Source: Serilophus lunatus (lineage: Eukaryota; Chordata; Aves; Passeriformes; Eurylaimidae). From it: 64,000 nucleotides of DNA. Below are positions 1 through 12,600 of the stretch, piece after piece. How positions within the stretch are numbered: the stretch's first letter is position 1; every line of letters starts with the position of its first letter. The notes below the pieces were generated by a model. That model ran no database searches. It was not told the origin of the DNA and saw nothing but the letters and a program-made list of their open reading frames with translations. Where the stretch lies: the NCBI GenBank assembly GCA_013399895.1, contig VXBA01002855.1, positions 3,977,803 to 4,041,802 on the forward strand, in the 5' to 3' direction. The position numbers were made by a program, and so were the translations under genes.

Positions 1-579
1 CCACTCAGTTAATATTCCACAAGACAGTAGTGGAAAGGTGCTACTCTAATAAGAGTACATGTTACAAAATGAACTAAAGCAGAATGAACGAGCTTGTAAG
101 ATCATTCAGTAAAGGGCTCCTCACTGCAAAGTGCTAAGTGCCAGTCAGTCAGGTTTTTGTGTATGTAAACATATCAAGTCTATGGATTATTGCTCTGGTT
201 GTACTATTTCTAGGTACCAGAAATACAAATACTGTTGGAATGCTTAATTATTACTGTTTTTCGTCCAACTTTTACATCACTTGTCTGCTAATTTAAATTT
301 AGTAGTAACGTTTGGTTTGAATTAATGCTATAATTAGATATACTTAGAGTGAAACACAGATTACACTGAATTAAAAATATTTAGCAAAACTTTGAGGTTT
401 TATTCTTGAGTTTTCTTTTGGAAAAAATACAGTATTGTCACATCGACTCTGTCTGCCTGAATTCTATCTGTAATACAGACATTATAGTAACCTCAAAGCC
501 ATGTTGTGCTAAGTTTGTGCTGCCAATGTTTGATTATTTATGTTGAATATCAACCATATTTTAATCCTTTTCTAATCAG
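1..579 (+). other. MPP4: MPP4 intron (upstream part)
   Basis: I see no coding exon in this stretch. It is AT-rich, without long open frames, and ends in a polypyrimidine-rich acceptor (AG at 578-579) before the first MPP4 exon in the window. The L27 and most PDZ-coding exons of MPP4 must lie upstream of base 1. Confidence 0.6.
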
Positions 580-651
580 GCCCTGTCTCAGGGGACAATT
601 ATGTTCAAATTAATTCCAGTTTCTGATCGACCTGTCAGCAACCAAACAACA
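580..651 (+). CDS. MPP4: MPP4 exon, end of PDZ domain
   Basis: A 72-nt, phase 0-0 exon flanked by AG (578-579) and GTAAGA. It encodes LSQGTIMFKLIPVSD, the last strand of the PDZ fold and the start of the linker to SH3. Confidence 0.85.
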
Positions 652-3600
652 GTAAGAAACATTCTTTTTCCTTTTTGAGATTGTTACTGTAGTTACTGCA
701 ATAATGCCTAATTATGTGATACAAAGAAATGGCCTTGCCTAGAAGTTTTTTGTAACCCTAAAAGTGTTACCTTGCATTTATGGCCACCTCTCAGCTGACA
801 CCAATATGTTGTTGCTGAAGCAGTAAAGACAGTGAGTGGACATGCAGTTGTGTAATGAAGGCATTTTCAGAGTGATCAGGTTGAAGGTCAATTCTCTTCA
901 CTGTGTGTGACATGAGGGGTTTTCCCTCCCTTAATGAATAGATTTGGTTTGTGGCTTGACCTGGTTTTTAAAACTCAACTTCAACCTAAATCAATTAATG
1001 ATGCAGCAGTATCTGACCCTGTGATTGTGAAGCTCATGCTGGATCTGTTCAAAACTTGTCTTCCACATACTCTTGTATATTTTCTTTACCAGCTTTATGT
1101 GCGAGCAATGGCAGATTACTGGCCCTTGCAGGATCCTGCCATACCATGTGCTGATGCAGGTTTGCCTTTTAAGAAGGGTGAAATACTCCAGATTGTGGAT
1201 CAGAATGATGCTCTCTGGTGGCAGGCCAGGAAAGTTTCAGATCTCAATGCCTGTGCTGGACTCATACCCTCAAATCATCTTCTTAAAAGGTAAAGAATTC
1301 ATAATGTTCCTGATTTCTGGTTCAAACATTTGCCACTTATTCAGAGTTTGTAACTTAAAATTTTCCTAAGTTTTATAGCTGTATAGAGTGACATCTAACA
1401 CACATCTTTCCTATTTTATGTTCTCCAACTTCTTGCTCTCCTTCTCTTGAGCACCTATGCAGGAATAAGCTTTTGAAAGCACCTATATCATCTTAAATTG
1501 TGATCTAAGAAGTTTGCACCTCTTGTCTCTCTGCTAATTGCTAAGACATCTAGCAGGATGCAGCAGCTGAATGTGTAGAAATTGAGGCCACTTAATAGTA
1601 AGGGCCATCATCTACGATTAAAAACAAAAGCAGAGGGAAGAGTGGGATAGTAAAAGTGTAGTAATTTTTTAAAGCCCTGTGAAGCATGAGTGACCTCTTC
1701 AGCTTCAGTCAAAACCAAATAGACCAGATTAAAAAAAAGATGAGGACAAAAAATCAAAACATTCGAGAAAGGCAAAAGATCCTTGTTCTATTATTTTCTG
1801 CATAAATAGTCCATTATTTTTGCACTACATGCTTTCAGATTCAGAGTTTTTAAACTGCTGTAGCACACATTTCAATTGGGTCCCCTAACTACCTGTCCTC
1901 TCTGTGTTGCCCCCAGGGTAACACAAGGCAGGGCAATTGTATATGATAAGCTCCACTTTGTACAATAATAAACCTACTTGTGGTCTGTATAGTGAAAGTT
2001 AAAGTCAAACTGGGTGTGATTCAGGCTGCAAGCAGGAGGCTCTAGGTAGAAACAGAGGCAATAGTACTACTACCCAAAGCAGTGGCAGGCTCTTTCCCTT
2101 CCAGGAGTCTGTACCACAGAATGGCTTATCTTCCTGTCCTTTTATATAAACTAAATACTTCTGGACTGCTGATTTGGAAATTGAGTTTCAGTAGTTCTGA
2201 TAGCATGTCACTTTCTTCCAGGACTTTGCAGTGGGCTAAAACATTGGTAATATTTCAATTCTTCTTGTCCTCTGTCAGCTCAGTACTGATTGATCTCACC
2301 TGTAAGCAGTGAATCTGACTGGAGCATAAGGTGCTTGTTGACTGTTTTTTTTTTTTTTCTTTAACTGTGGAAAAAATTTATTTTTATGTAGGAAGCAGCG
2401 AGAATTCTGGTGGTCTCAGCCCTTCCAGCCCCATCTCTGTCTCAAATCATCAATATGTGAGTGAAAAGTTACTTGAATGGTACAGTAGGAAAGAAAGATC
2501 TTGTCTCTGTTTTGGGGACAATGAAATAGAAACTCATACAATCCTGTCTGATCCAGAGACATGGTTTCTGGAGCCATATTGTAACCTCAGAAGTGTGTTA
2601 ACTATCCCCAGAAGAACAAATATTTAATGATAATTGTACCTGGAATAGTGGTGGTAGAGGTTGTGGTCTCCAGTGCACTTTGAATCTGATTATAAGAGAA
2701 GCTGTGTATTCAACTTCTGAGGTCTGTAAGATCTGGGAGCTCACTAGGAGAGCCAGTTCTCCATAGGAGCATTGGGTGTAAATAAGCCTTGGGGTGACAA
2801 TTGTAGTATCCTGGCTTTCCAGGGACACAGACACCAGTTCTGCCCTGAAAAGTGCCATGCGATGTTTCTTTGTCATTGAGAGAAATATAGAAATTCATTT
2901 CTTGAGGTCTAAGATCAGCTATGCTGCCCCTTGGTTTATTCATGGTAACAATCCAGAAATATTATCCACTGCTAACTATAGTTCTCTGTAAGTATGTAAT
3001 TATTCCCAGACAAAAAAAGTCCTTCCTATTTTCTCTCTCCCCATTTTCCTCTATGATTCTTTATGCAAGTATAAAATTTTTCTCTTGTGATAAATCCCAG
3101 AGGGAGCATGTTTCATTCCCTAGGATTCTTCTTGCACTGATTGTTTTGCTTGTTAGAGCTGAGGCTCTCTTTCACCATAATTTTATTGCATTTTATCTGC
3201 TTCAATGGATGTGCTGTGAGCAGTAAGCACAGTGGAAGAAGGTAGGAAATCATATCTGGGCAGCATTGCATTTTTGTACCTGGAAGCAATATAGCACATG
3301 GCTTTACAGATTTTTTTTAAAAAGTTGCCAGAAATGAGGCATTTGCATAAATACATGCAAAAGAAACCCAAGTTCTTGGCATTTTATGTGCATAATTGAA
3401 ATTCAGCCTTGTTTCATCTGGAATGGTAAAGATTTACATTGTCTTCAAGTGGAAACTTTAGCTATGCATTCATCATCTGCTGGAGAACTGACAGTTTGGT
3501 TGGGTTCTCTGGGGAAAGAAAGACAACATTTCCTCTTTTCCTTTCTCTCTTCTTTTCCTTCCTCCTGAGTAGCTCCAATAGATTCTTTCTTTAAATTATA

Positions 3601-6600
3601 CACTTATGGGCAGAACGTGGGTGACAGATACTGACAATTGCCCTGTAACTGCAGAATAGCTCCTCCTGGGCCTATCTTGGAGGGGCACACAAGGACAGAA
3701 TACATAAACAGTGCAGTGTCATGAGTCCATGAGATTGTCCCAGCTCATCAGATCACATTTCAGGGATGTGAATTGATGCCCTTGGGGATCAGGGAGATTG
3801 GGGATTGAGAGGGAGTTGAATCAATCCTTTTTTCCTTGTAAAAGTAATAATAAAATCAATAAAACATAACACTTTCCTTGTGTGTAGCATATTGGAAAGA
3901 GACTTTTAAAACCTGTAGGCCAGAAAATTACATTCCATCATGATAATACTTAATAAATAGATATCTACTGGATAAACAGACTGACAGCCATGTCAAACCT
4001 TTCATTATTTCAAGAGAAGAATTCTAGTTAGATATGTTTTTCTCTCTGCCACAAGTCTTTCAGAGCACTTGTTTAAGAAGGGCCTTTTGCTCACTGAAGT
4101 CAAGGAACATCAGTAAATTGAAGCTAACAGTCAAAATCCTTAAAGATGTCTAAAGCTTATCTGAGCTTCATGTATTTTCTTTCTGATATCTGAGTTCAGT
4201 CTTGTAAGATCTGTAAGGTTGTTTTTCCTCCCCAGTGTTTTTCTGATTCAGACAAATTTTTTTCCCTTGTGTTGATCTATAGAGGACGACATGCAGATTG
4301 ACGAGAAGTGTGTGGAAACAGGTAACTGAATTCACTTGAGATTATTTTATTTGCTTCAAGGCAGTAGCTAGTTAAAAGCCTCATTTTATTTCTTAATAAT
4401 AGAAAATTCTATTTATTGCACCCTGGAAACCTCACCCAGCATTAGTGCATTAAATTGAGCTGTTTGCAGTTCTGGTGTGCAGTGCTTATAATCAAGTGTT
4501 GTGCTGAAAAGAGACCACTGCAGAAATATCTGCTTGAATGAGATCCAAACTCTTTGGTTCAGGTTTGGAGTGTGGCTGTTACATTACCATATTTTTTTTT
4601 GTCTATTGTATATTTAATGCCACAGATGATTGTAGTCTTGGAGAATGCACACAATTCATTGTCGAGAAACTGATCTCAGGAGAACAGATTTTTAGGCATT
4701 GGCCAAGAATAGGTCTTACACGTGAATACTGTGTGTTAGCTTGAGGTGACCCCTAAAGCAGCACAGCTCATTCTTCCTTCTCCCAGGGTAATTCAGAAAG
4801 CTCTCATGGAGGGATGTGATCCTGTAGGACTGGATGGAAAGAGATGAGGCATCTAATTCAAGTATGGTGACATGTATTTTTGCCACCTCCCAGTAAAGGG
4901 AACTGGGGAAAGTATATGTGAAACAGAAGGGTGGGAGCTGGAAAAATGATGTCTGATTCTGAAATTCTTTAGAAGGAAAATAATTAAATTTTGAATTTAT
5001 TTTATGCTATCTGGTTTACTAAACAAGATGAAGAAACATTTGAGTCAGGTAAGTTCCTTTGCCCTAACTCTAAATCTCTTGCTATTGTTCTGCTGGGAGA
5101 AAGGTGTCCAGAGACAAGCAAGCAGGTGACAAAAACCAAAATGCCATTTTAGCTTCAGAAGCCATTCTGGCTTTGAAAAGCCATTATGTGAAATCCTGTT
5201 GCCTCAAGGCTTCCTCTTGTTCTCTGATCACCTTAGGGGAAAGGTTTTTGTCCTGCTATCCCACAGCTGTGAGTGTCTCTTCTCATGCAGCAGTACCAGA
5301 TCTGTTTATCAAATACTAATCAGTTACAGTCGTGCAAACAGTGACAGCAGGGGCTGCACTGATGTCAGAGGATAATTGGATTACTTTAGGGTAATATGGA
5401 GGCCTGAATCCCCAGTGCCTGTAAGAGTTGATGTGGTAAAGAGGGAAAGCTGTTCTGAATTTCTGATTGTGTGCATGGAAGGGATACAGGAAAGAAAAAT
5501 CTTTATAAAATTAATTATGTATAAAACATACATAATTATTACATAAAATCAATCACTATTTTTTTTTAACTGAGCTAAAATGGGGATTTTTTTTCACTTA
5601 GGAAACAGCTACTTACTTACAGCATGTTCAAAGTTCTGCAAAACTTAAGTCTTCCACAATAAATCATTTATCATCTGAAATAAATCTACTGCTAAACTTC
5701 TTATTTGAAATATTTGGTAATCTTGTGGAGAAAATGTCATTCAACCTTATCCTTGCTCTTCTCCCCAAGGTCCCTTCTTGCCAGTTGCATCTTATTCTCT
5801 TAGCATAGGTGGTTTGTTCTCTTCCACCTCTCAAGCAATGCCCAAAGCTTTTAAGACAGAACCAACAGGTCTACAGGGCAGTGGTTTTTTTCAGTCTAGG
5901 ATGTCTCTGATAGCTGCACTTGGGGATTACTGTTGCAAATCCTATTCACTACTCAGTGCTGAGTCAGCTCTTTGCTGTATCCAGACAGTCAGAGGAGTCA
6001 AGCTACAAATATTTGCTCTCCTACTGCTATTTTAACCCCTAGCTGTAGGTGTATTTTGCAGTACAATACTGACATAGATGCTACAGTTGAGTCTGTCATT
6101 CCTTAGGAATTGAGAATTTATGCTCAAAGAGGTATATTTTAGATTTAAGATCTGCTGTACCTGTGTTCTACGTTCCCTAAACTGATTGGACAGTGCTGGT
6201 TGGTTTTTTATATCATACTATAGATTGTCTTCTCAAAACTAATTGTTTTATGTCTGTCTCTATCTGAATGTGCAGAGGAGCTTAAAGAAGGTAACACGAA
6301 CTTTTTTCTTCCTGTCTCCTGTAAGCAGTAATCTAATAGAATTTATCTGTGTTTATTGCTTTACCAGGAACTACCACTCTTCTTGCAATACCCAGTAGCT
6401 GAATTGCTTGTTGTCTGTAGGATTCCACGCTGCGTTCCAATACCATAGAACAGAGGGTAGATAAAGCAGAAATACTTAAAATATTTGAACGATGGCTCAA
6501 GAGACTTGAAGACGGAAATTATACGGGCATATGCCAGCTGAACAGTACTCTGAGCATTGCCCTGGATAAGCAGCTTTGTGCCAAGTAGTTTTTTCCTACA

Positions 6601-9600
6601 GTCATAAACAAGTTTTTAGTACATATAGAAAGGTAGGAATAAAACCATATTGGAAAGGTAAAAGTAGTGAAGAGTGTATAGATGTGAAAGAGTAATTAAG
6701 ATGTCTCCAGGTCTTTTTCAATACCTGCTTTCTTATGAGATAACTGTAAAACAAAGAATCCAGTGCTAAAAGCACTTCACTCTTTGCAAAAAAAAATTAC
6801 GTTCTTACCTTGGAACAATTACTGTTTTTTAAAGACATGCCTGTCTTCTGTATCTATTCTTACTGTAATGTAAGGCATAAATAAAGGAAATACACAGCTT
6901 GGATAACTACATGCAGGAATAGGGGAAAATTATGAGTCTTTTTTGAAGAGAAAGCTAAACATTGACACCATTTTTTTCCCCTGGGTTATGTGCTTTCAAA
7001 TCAGCTTTCTAAAATAGTTTATAAACTTTTAGAGTATTAATCTATAGGGAAATTGGTATTTTTGAGCCTTTTAAGAGAGATTTAACTTTTAAAAAATACA
7101 TGCAGAATTTTAGAAATCTCACCTGAATAGTAAAGCCTTCATGAGGAACAGCATCAGAATGAGGACAAAAAGAATGGGAGGAAATAGATTAGGCTGATAT
7201 GTTGGAGTACAGATGCAAATTGCGTTTTCCAAACATGCTACTGGGCAGAAACTGAGTTACAATTTTTTTCTTTCTGATTTTGAGCTACTGATTTGTTGGT
7301 TATTGTTTTAACTAAAAAATTCTTATAAGCTAGGTTTCAGCTGGAAAGCTTAAACCATGTCGTGGTTTTTTTCACTAATTTCAAAACATCATCTAGCATC
7401 TAGTTATCTTAGGAGTGCAACAAATAAAATGTTGAGTCTCAAATCTCATTTAGAAAGTACTAAGACTTTGAGTTTACTGTTTCCTCTTACAGAAATATTG
7501 GTCCTTTAAATTGGGTCATTGATCATGTAAAATATCTTAATATTTCATATTATGGATTATTGTGCTTTTTAAAAATTATATTAGGCATGATACTTCCATA
7601 TGTTTATTGAAACTCTTTTTCCTTTGGGATCAGCAGTAATATATAGTTTTTAAGTTTTCACTGTTCTATTTTATTTCATGAGTATTTGTTCTTTGTATTC
7701 TAGAAGAGGAAGAATTTGGTGAATTTGGTCAACGAGTCTTTATTGGTATGCGGTGACTAAAGATAAGTAAGATAATTGGGGCTTGATCTAGATTAAGTGC
7801 TTGTCTGAAGTTAAATAAAATGCTTTGTTCTTTATATCACCTAGAGACTTACTACATGGAATTCTCTGTTTTCCAAAATTCAAGGAGTCTCTTTCCTCCT
7901 GGTAATGGTCACTGTCTCCATTTAAATCTCTCTTCCTGTTAGGTTTCTATCAAGACTTGGCCACTGCTATTTAAATTTGGCTTGGAGATTAATTTTGCAT
8001 AATGTTGTTTGTATGATAATCATGAGGACATTTCTTAGCAAAGCAGACCTATATCTGAAGTTTTCAGAGTTGGATGGTAAAGTGGAGCAACAAACCTAAC
8101 CTTGATACTAAACCTTAGTGACTTTTAAAATAAACTTTTGTGGAGGCAGGAGCAAATGTTCCTGATTTGCTTCATAGGAGTGCACCAGATGCACGATCAA
8201 AAAAGTTGACCTGTTCCCTAGGGATGCTTCATGTAGTCAGAAACTCCTCCTTCGGCTTGTTTTGAGGATTTTTTTGGGAGCCTTTAATTCTGGTCTATTT
8301 TTCAGGTGACTTTCAGTGGGATTTTGCCCATTTTAGCTGTCATTTCGTCCTCAGAGGTTCCACCAAGCTGTCATATCGAGTGCAGCAACAAAATCCACTA
8401 ACATTCACCTTGCAAAAAGCTCAAAAGAAGTCGCATGTTGTCGTGGCTTAGCATGAGACACTCTGGGCTGGAGAAGTAGTTGCCTGTATGTCGGGTGTAT
8501 TTTCTAGTGCTGATGTCTTTGCCCTTCCAGCTGGTTTCCGTAGGAGTATGCGCCTGTGTCGCAGGAAATCCCGGCTCAACCAACAGTCCTGCTACGCGCG
8601 GTGCCCCAGCAGCTGTTACAGCGCTCTGGCAGCTCCCTATGAGGAGGTGGTGAGGTACCAGCGGCACCCGACAGACCGAAACAGGCTGATCATACTTGTG
8701 GGTAAGACGTTAAAAACCTCCTCTGGCAAATTTCACACCCTTGTGCCAGAGGAGAGGAAACAGTCGCTTATGGTCTGACCCCATTGAGGTTTCCTGCTGC
8801 TGCTTGCAGTGGGTGCTGACTGTGTAGGTAACTCTGAAAACAGCATTTCAAGAACTATTGTAATTTGACCCCATTATTGGTTTTAAACTCTAATGCATGT
8901 ATCATCTCCTTTGCTTGAAATAATGAGTGTTTAAAAACAATAATAATAGTCCTTAGAAGCTGCACAGTTCTGGATGCTGGTTGATAATGGATTTTACTAG
9001 GGAAGTGATTCAGTTTTATATTCAGTTGGGACTGAAAAGATGAGAAAACATCTGGAACTTACTAGAAAACATTTTTATGTGCAGGCATTTCTGCAATGTG
9101 TTAAATGCATAGATATGGCAAAAGTAAGAAGAATGTTCTTGTCTGGAGTTAAATTTTAAACAATCTCAATCATAGACAGTATGGAAAGTTAAAGATGCCT
9201 TTAATAATGCTTGCTACAGGAAATACTGTATTAAGTGGGCTGCAGGCACTCAAGTAGATTTTAATGATAGTCACTGAAGGGAAGCTGCTTTTCTGCAGTG
9301 TATCATGGTCCTGATAAAGCTCACTGGGTAACGGCAAATCCACTGTCCTTGCTAAGTCTGAAATTATTTGATAACTTTTTTCTTTTCAAATACTGTTGCC
9401 AAATTGCCTCCTGGGTACAGCTGTATTCCTGGGAAGTGATTAGTACCCTGCCAGGAATATTAATTGGTTTTCCAACTTTCCAGGTCCTGCAGGAGTCGGT
9501 GTGAATGAGCTCCGGCGAAGGCTTATCACAAGTAACCCTCGAGAGTTTCAAAGTGCCATACCTCGTATGTAATGTGTTTCCTCTTTCCTCCATTACCTTC

Positions 9601-12600
9601 TTTAAAGATGGATTTAGAAATGCCAAGTATCTCCCTCTTGCCTTTGTATATTCATACACTCTTCACTCTATTGTTGTTTCTTTACTTTAGCTCTACTGAA
9701 AGCCAGTATTGTTTGCTCATTAGGGTTAGTTTAAAACCTATCTCATTTTAGCAAATCAGACAAAGGTATTTTCAACTCCCAGCACCTGAAATCCTTGAAA
9801 GCTTTACCTTGGCAAAAGTTATCTGGAAGATCTATTTAATCTTAATGTTTGCTATTCCTAGATTTAAAAAAATAAGAATGTTTCTTGGGGATACTGTAAG
9901 TTCATAGTGTTTAAATGATCAGATGTGAGAATGAAGGCAACAGAGGCTGGTGCTTAATAGGCTTTGCAGCTTTCCTTATTAGCCTTCTAGTCTCAGATGA
10001 GACTTATGCAGCTTAATTTCTGACGTAACAACTGAAATTGTTCCTACCTGTACTTATTTGGTTCTTGTGCTTTAGATAAACAAACAGGAAATTATGAATC
10101 TGAAACTAGTTGGAAATTCAGGACCTCTTTTGTGCTTAAGATCCCAGATATGGGGAAGGTGCAAGTGTGGGAAAGCTTGTGGGATTTTTCTGAATGAACT
10201 TTAATTAGTTTTAGCTCAGACGAGTAAAATCAGTTGTGCATCCAGTTGCAAAGCAGTTCCTGATTGGCATCAGCCAGCTATTTGTATTAAACTACGCTCT
10301 TTCCATTCCAAGAAATACAGTTGCACTTTCATAACTTTCAAGAACTTGCCACTGGGAAACTGTTAGAGTAGACAGGGCTTTTGCTCTGGATTAACAAATG
10401 GAAATAACTCATGTTTATTATTTAGGAAAATACTGATTTATAGTCCTTCATGAAGTTCTCATTTTCATTTATAAAGTTACAATAATTTAGCTGCAGGTGG
10501 GTTTTTTGTGTGTATCTCCTTTCAGACACCACTCGTGTTCAGAAAAGTTATGAAATGAATGGTCGTGAATATCACTACGTATCAAAGGAAACTTTTGAAA
10601 ACATGGTGTATAGCCACAGGTGAGCAGGAGAGATGCATTACATTTTTATTATTTAACATGACTCAGGAAAATACAGTTTTGTAGTTAGGTCTGGGCTCCT
10701 CCACTCTTACTGTGTATGTTTGGTGTAAATTTGGGTCAAACTACTTGAGACAGCTGCTTTTGACAGACTGTGTTTGTGCAGTTGGAAATGGCGCCTCCAC
10801 AAGTTATCTCAGAATCCTTCTAAAAGGAAGTGGAATCTCTAGTCTTGAGCTCATTAGATATGCTTGTAAGTTATGGGTGAACTCTCCTGGAAACCAGACT
10901 GCTTTCAAAAATTGAGCAGTGAGTCAAACCTGTTCCTGACCTGCAACTCTGCTGCAGGATCTCTGCAGTGATGACATGCAACCAGCTGAACTGTAAGGGC
11001 TAAACATTCAAAAGTTATCTGCTCCTTTTTATGCATTAATAACGTCTGACAGACCAGCTCAGCACCAGAAGCTGCACTCGGTGAGCTGTGCCAAGTGCTT
11101 TGAGATCTTTGGATTTATGAAGTTATTTGCAGTATATAATTGCCAAGCATCATTAAAATCACAACTTCTAAATACAAAATTTGTAACAACATGATGAGTA
11201 AACAATGCATGTTTTGGAGATGTTGAACTGTAGTGGGTTTGACCTTGTGCCTAGTGTAGCAGAGAAGAGCAAATATGAAGGTTGTTCATATTTTATGATC
11301 ACTTGGTCCTGATCACTGGATTACATTTTAAGATTTCACCTTCAAATGGACCCTTTTTCAGTCTCAAATGCTCTTTCATTTTCCTTCTTCCTCACCACTG
11401 TTGCAGAATGCTGGAATATGGGGAATACAAAGGGTACCTGTATGGTACCAGTATTGATGCAGCGCGAACAGTCCTTGATGAAGGGAAGATCTGTGTAATA
11501 GATTTAGAACCACAGGTGAGTGTAAAGGGGCAGAGAATCTTCTGGAAGGAAAAATAATTTTTACATTGTTGAGCTGTTGGAACAGTGTTCATTGCTTTGT
11601 CTTGTTCTCCACTTTATGTCACAGTGCTTATTAATGATAGATTGTACTTTGCATGGGTCTTGCATGGTGGTGGTGACGAGTATGTTGAGACAGTTCATTT
11701 GTTTCCAAGCCAGCAGCTGCATTATCAGTTTGGATGGCACAGAAATATGTTTTCATGCTTGCTTGAAGTAAGGACTGGGGAGACTGTTGCATGGGATTTC
11801 CTCCTCCTCCACGCCCTGTCACTTGAGAATTCTGTCCTTCCGTTACCAGTCTTTGAACACCTTCTGGTAAAAGCAGCAACTATTAAACTAATGAAGCAAA
11901 AGCAGGGAATTATAGTGTGCCTTTATTTCTCTTCAGAAGGAACAGCTGGGAGTAAGCTGCTCCTTCACTTAGACACTATTCACTTCTTTTCCTTCTGTCT
12001 TTGCATTGAATTTTCTGATGAACGTAAGGCTAATAAAAGCCTGAGCTTGTAAACATCTAAGATACTTAGAGCTGTGTCCAGCAAAATCTTGCTTATCTCC
12101 TCTGAATTGCTTGTGTATTTAGTACTTGGAAGCTGTTTGGGCTATGGCATTTCAATGTCTTTTCTTACCAGATGTAGAGACGCTGTAACTCAGTAACTGC
12201 TGGGTATTTCCCTCTAATTATGCACAGCCAGTGTGTCTGACACTTAGGTTAGCAGTGCTTTGGGGGGCTTAAAATAGAGATAGTGTTACATGATCTGTGG
12301 GGGTACTGCTCAAAAACTCAAACTACTGTAAGAGGCAGAATAGGTCACACCTTACTCTTTGGATCCAAAAATGTCCTTGAGTTCCTTCTGTTATATTTTT
12401 AAGCAAAAGGGAGAGAGGTGTTGGAGGATGGGATGTGTAATCTTGCCACTTGAACAGATGTGCCACCATCAGTTTTTTAGGGTGTGAGTTTAAAGGACAA
12501 ATTTTGGGAAGGGTATCAAGTTATAGCAATGAGGTAGGAGAATTACTGCTTGAGTTGCATACTTTATTTTAAATCTGGTGGCTTGACCAACTTTACAGGC

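Noticed and set aside
2331..2627. 98-codon frame running through an MPP4 exon into its intron
   Set aside because: It is in a different frame from MPP4. In the MPP4 frame the intron stops after two codons, so it is not a retained-intron coding extension.
2995..3000. Six-base block TTCTCT or similar before GTAAGTATG as an alternative MPP4 microexon
   Set aside because: It sits between a plausible acceptor (ACTATAG) and a strong donor and has a length divisible by three, but it ends in T and would still join to AG as a stop. The 9-nt block at 3233 fits peptide and frame.
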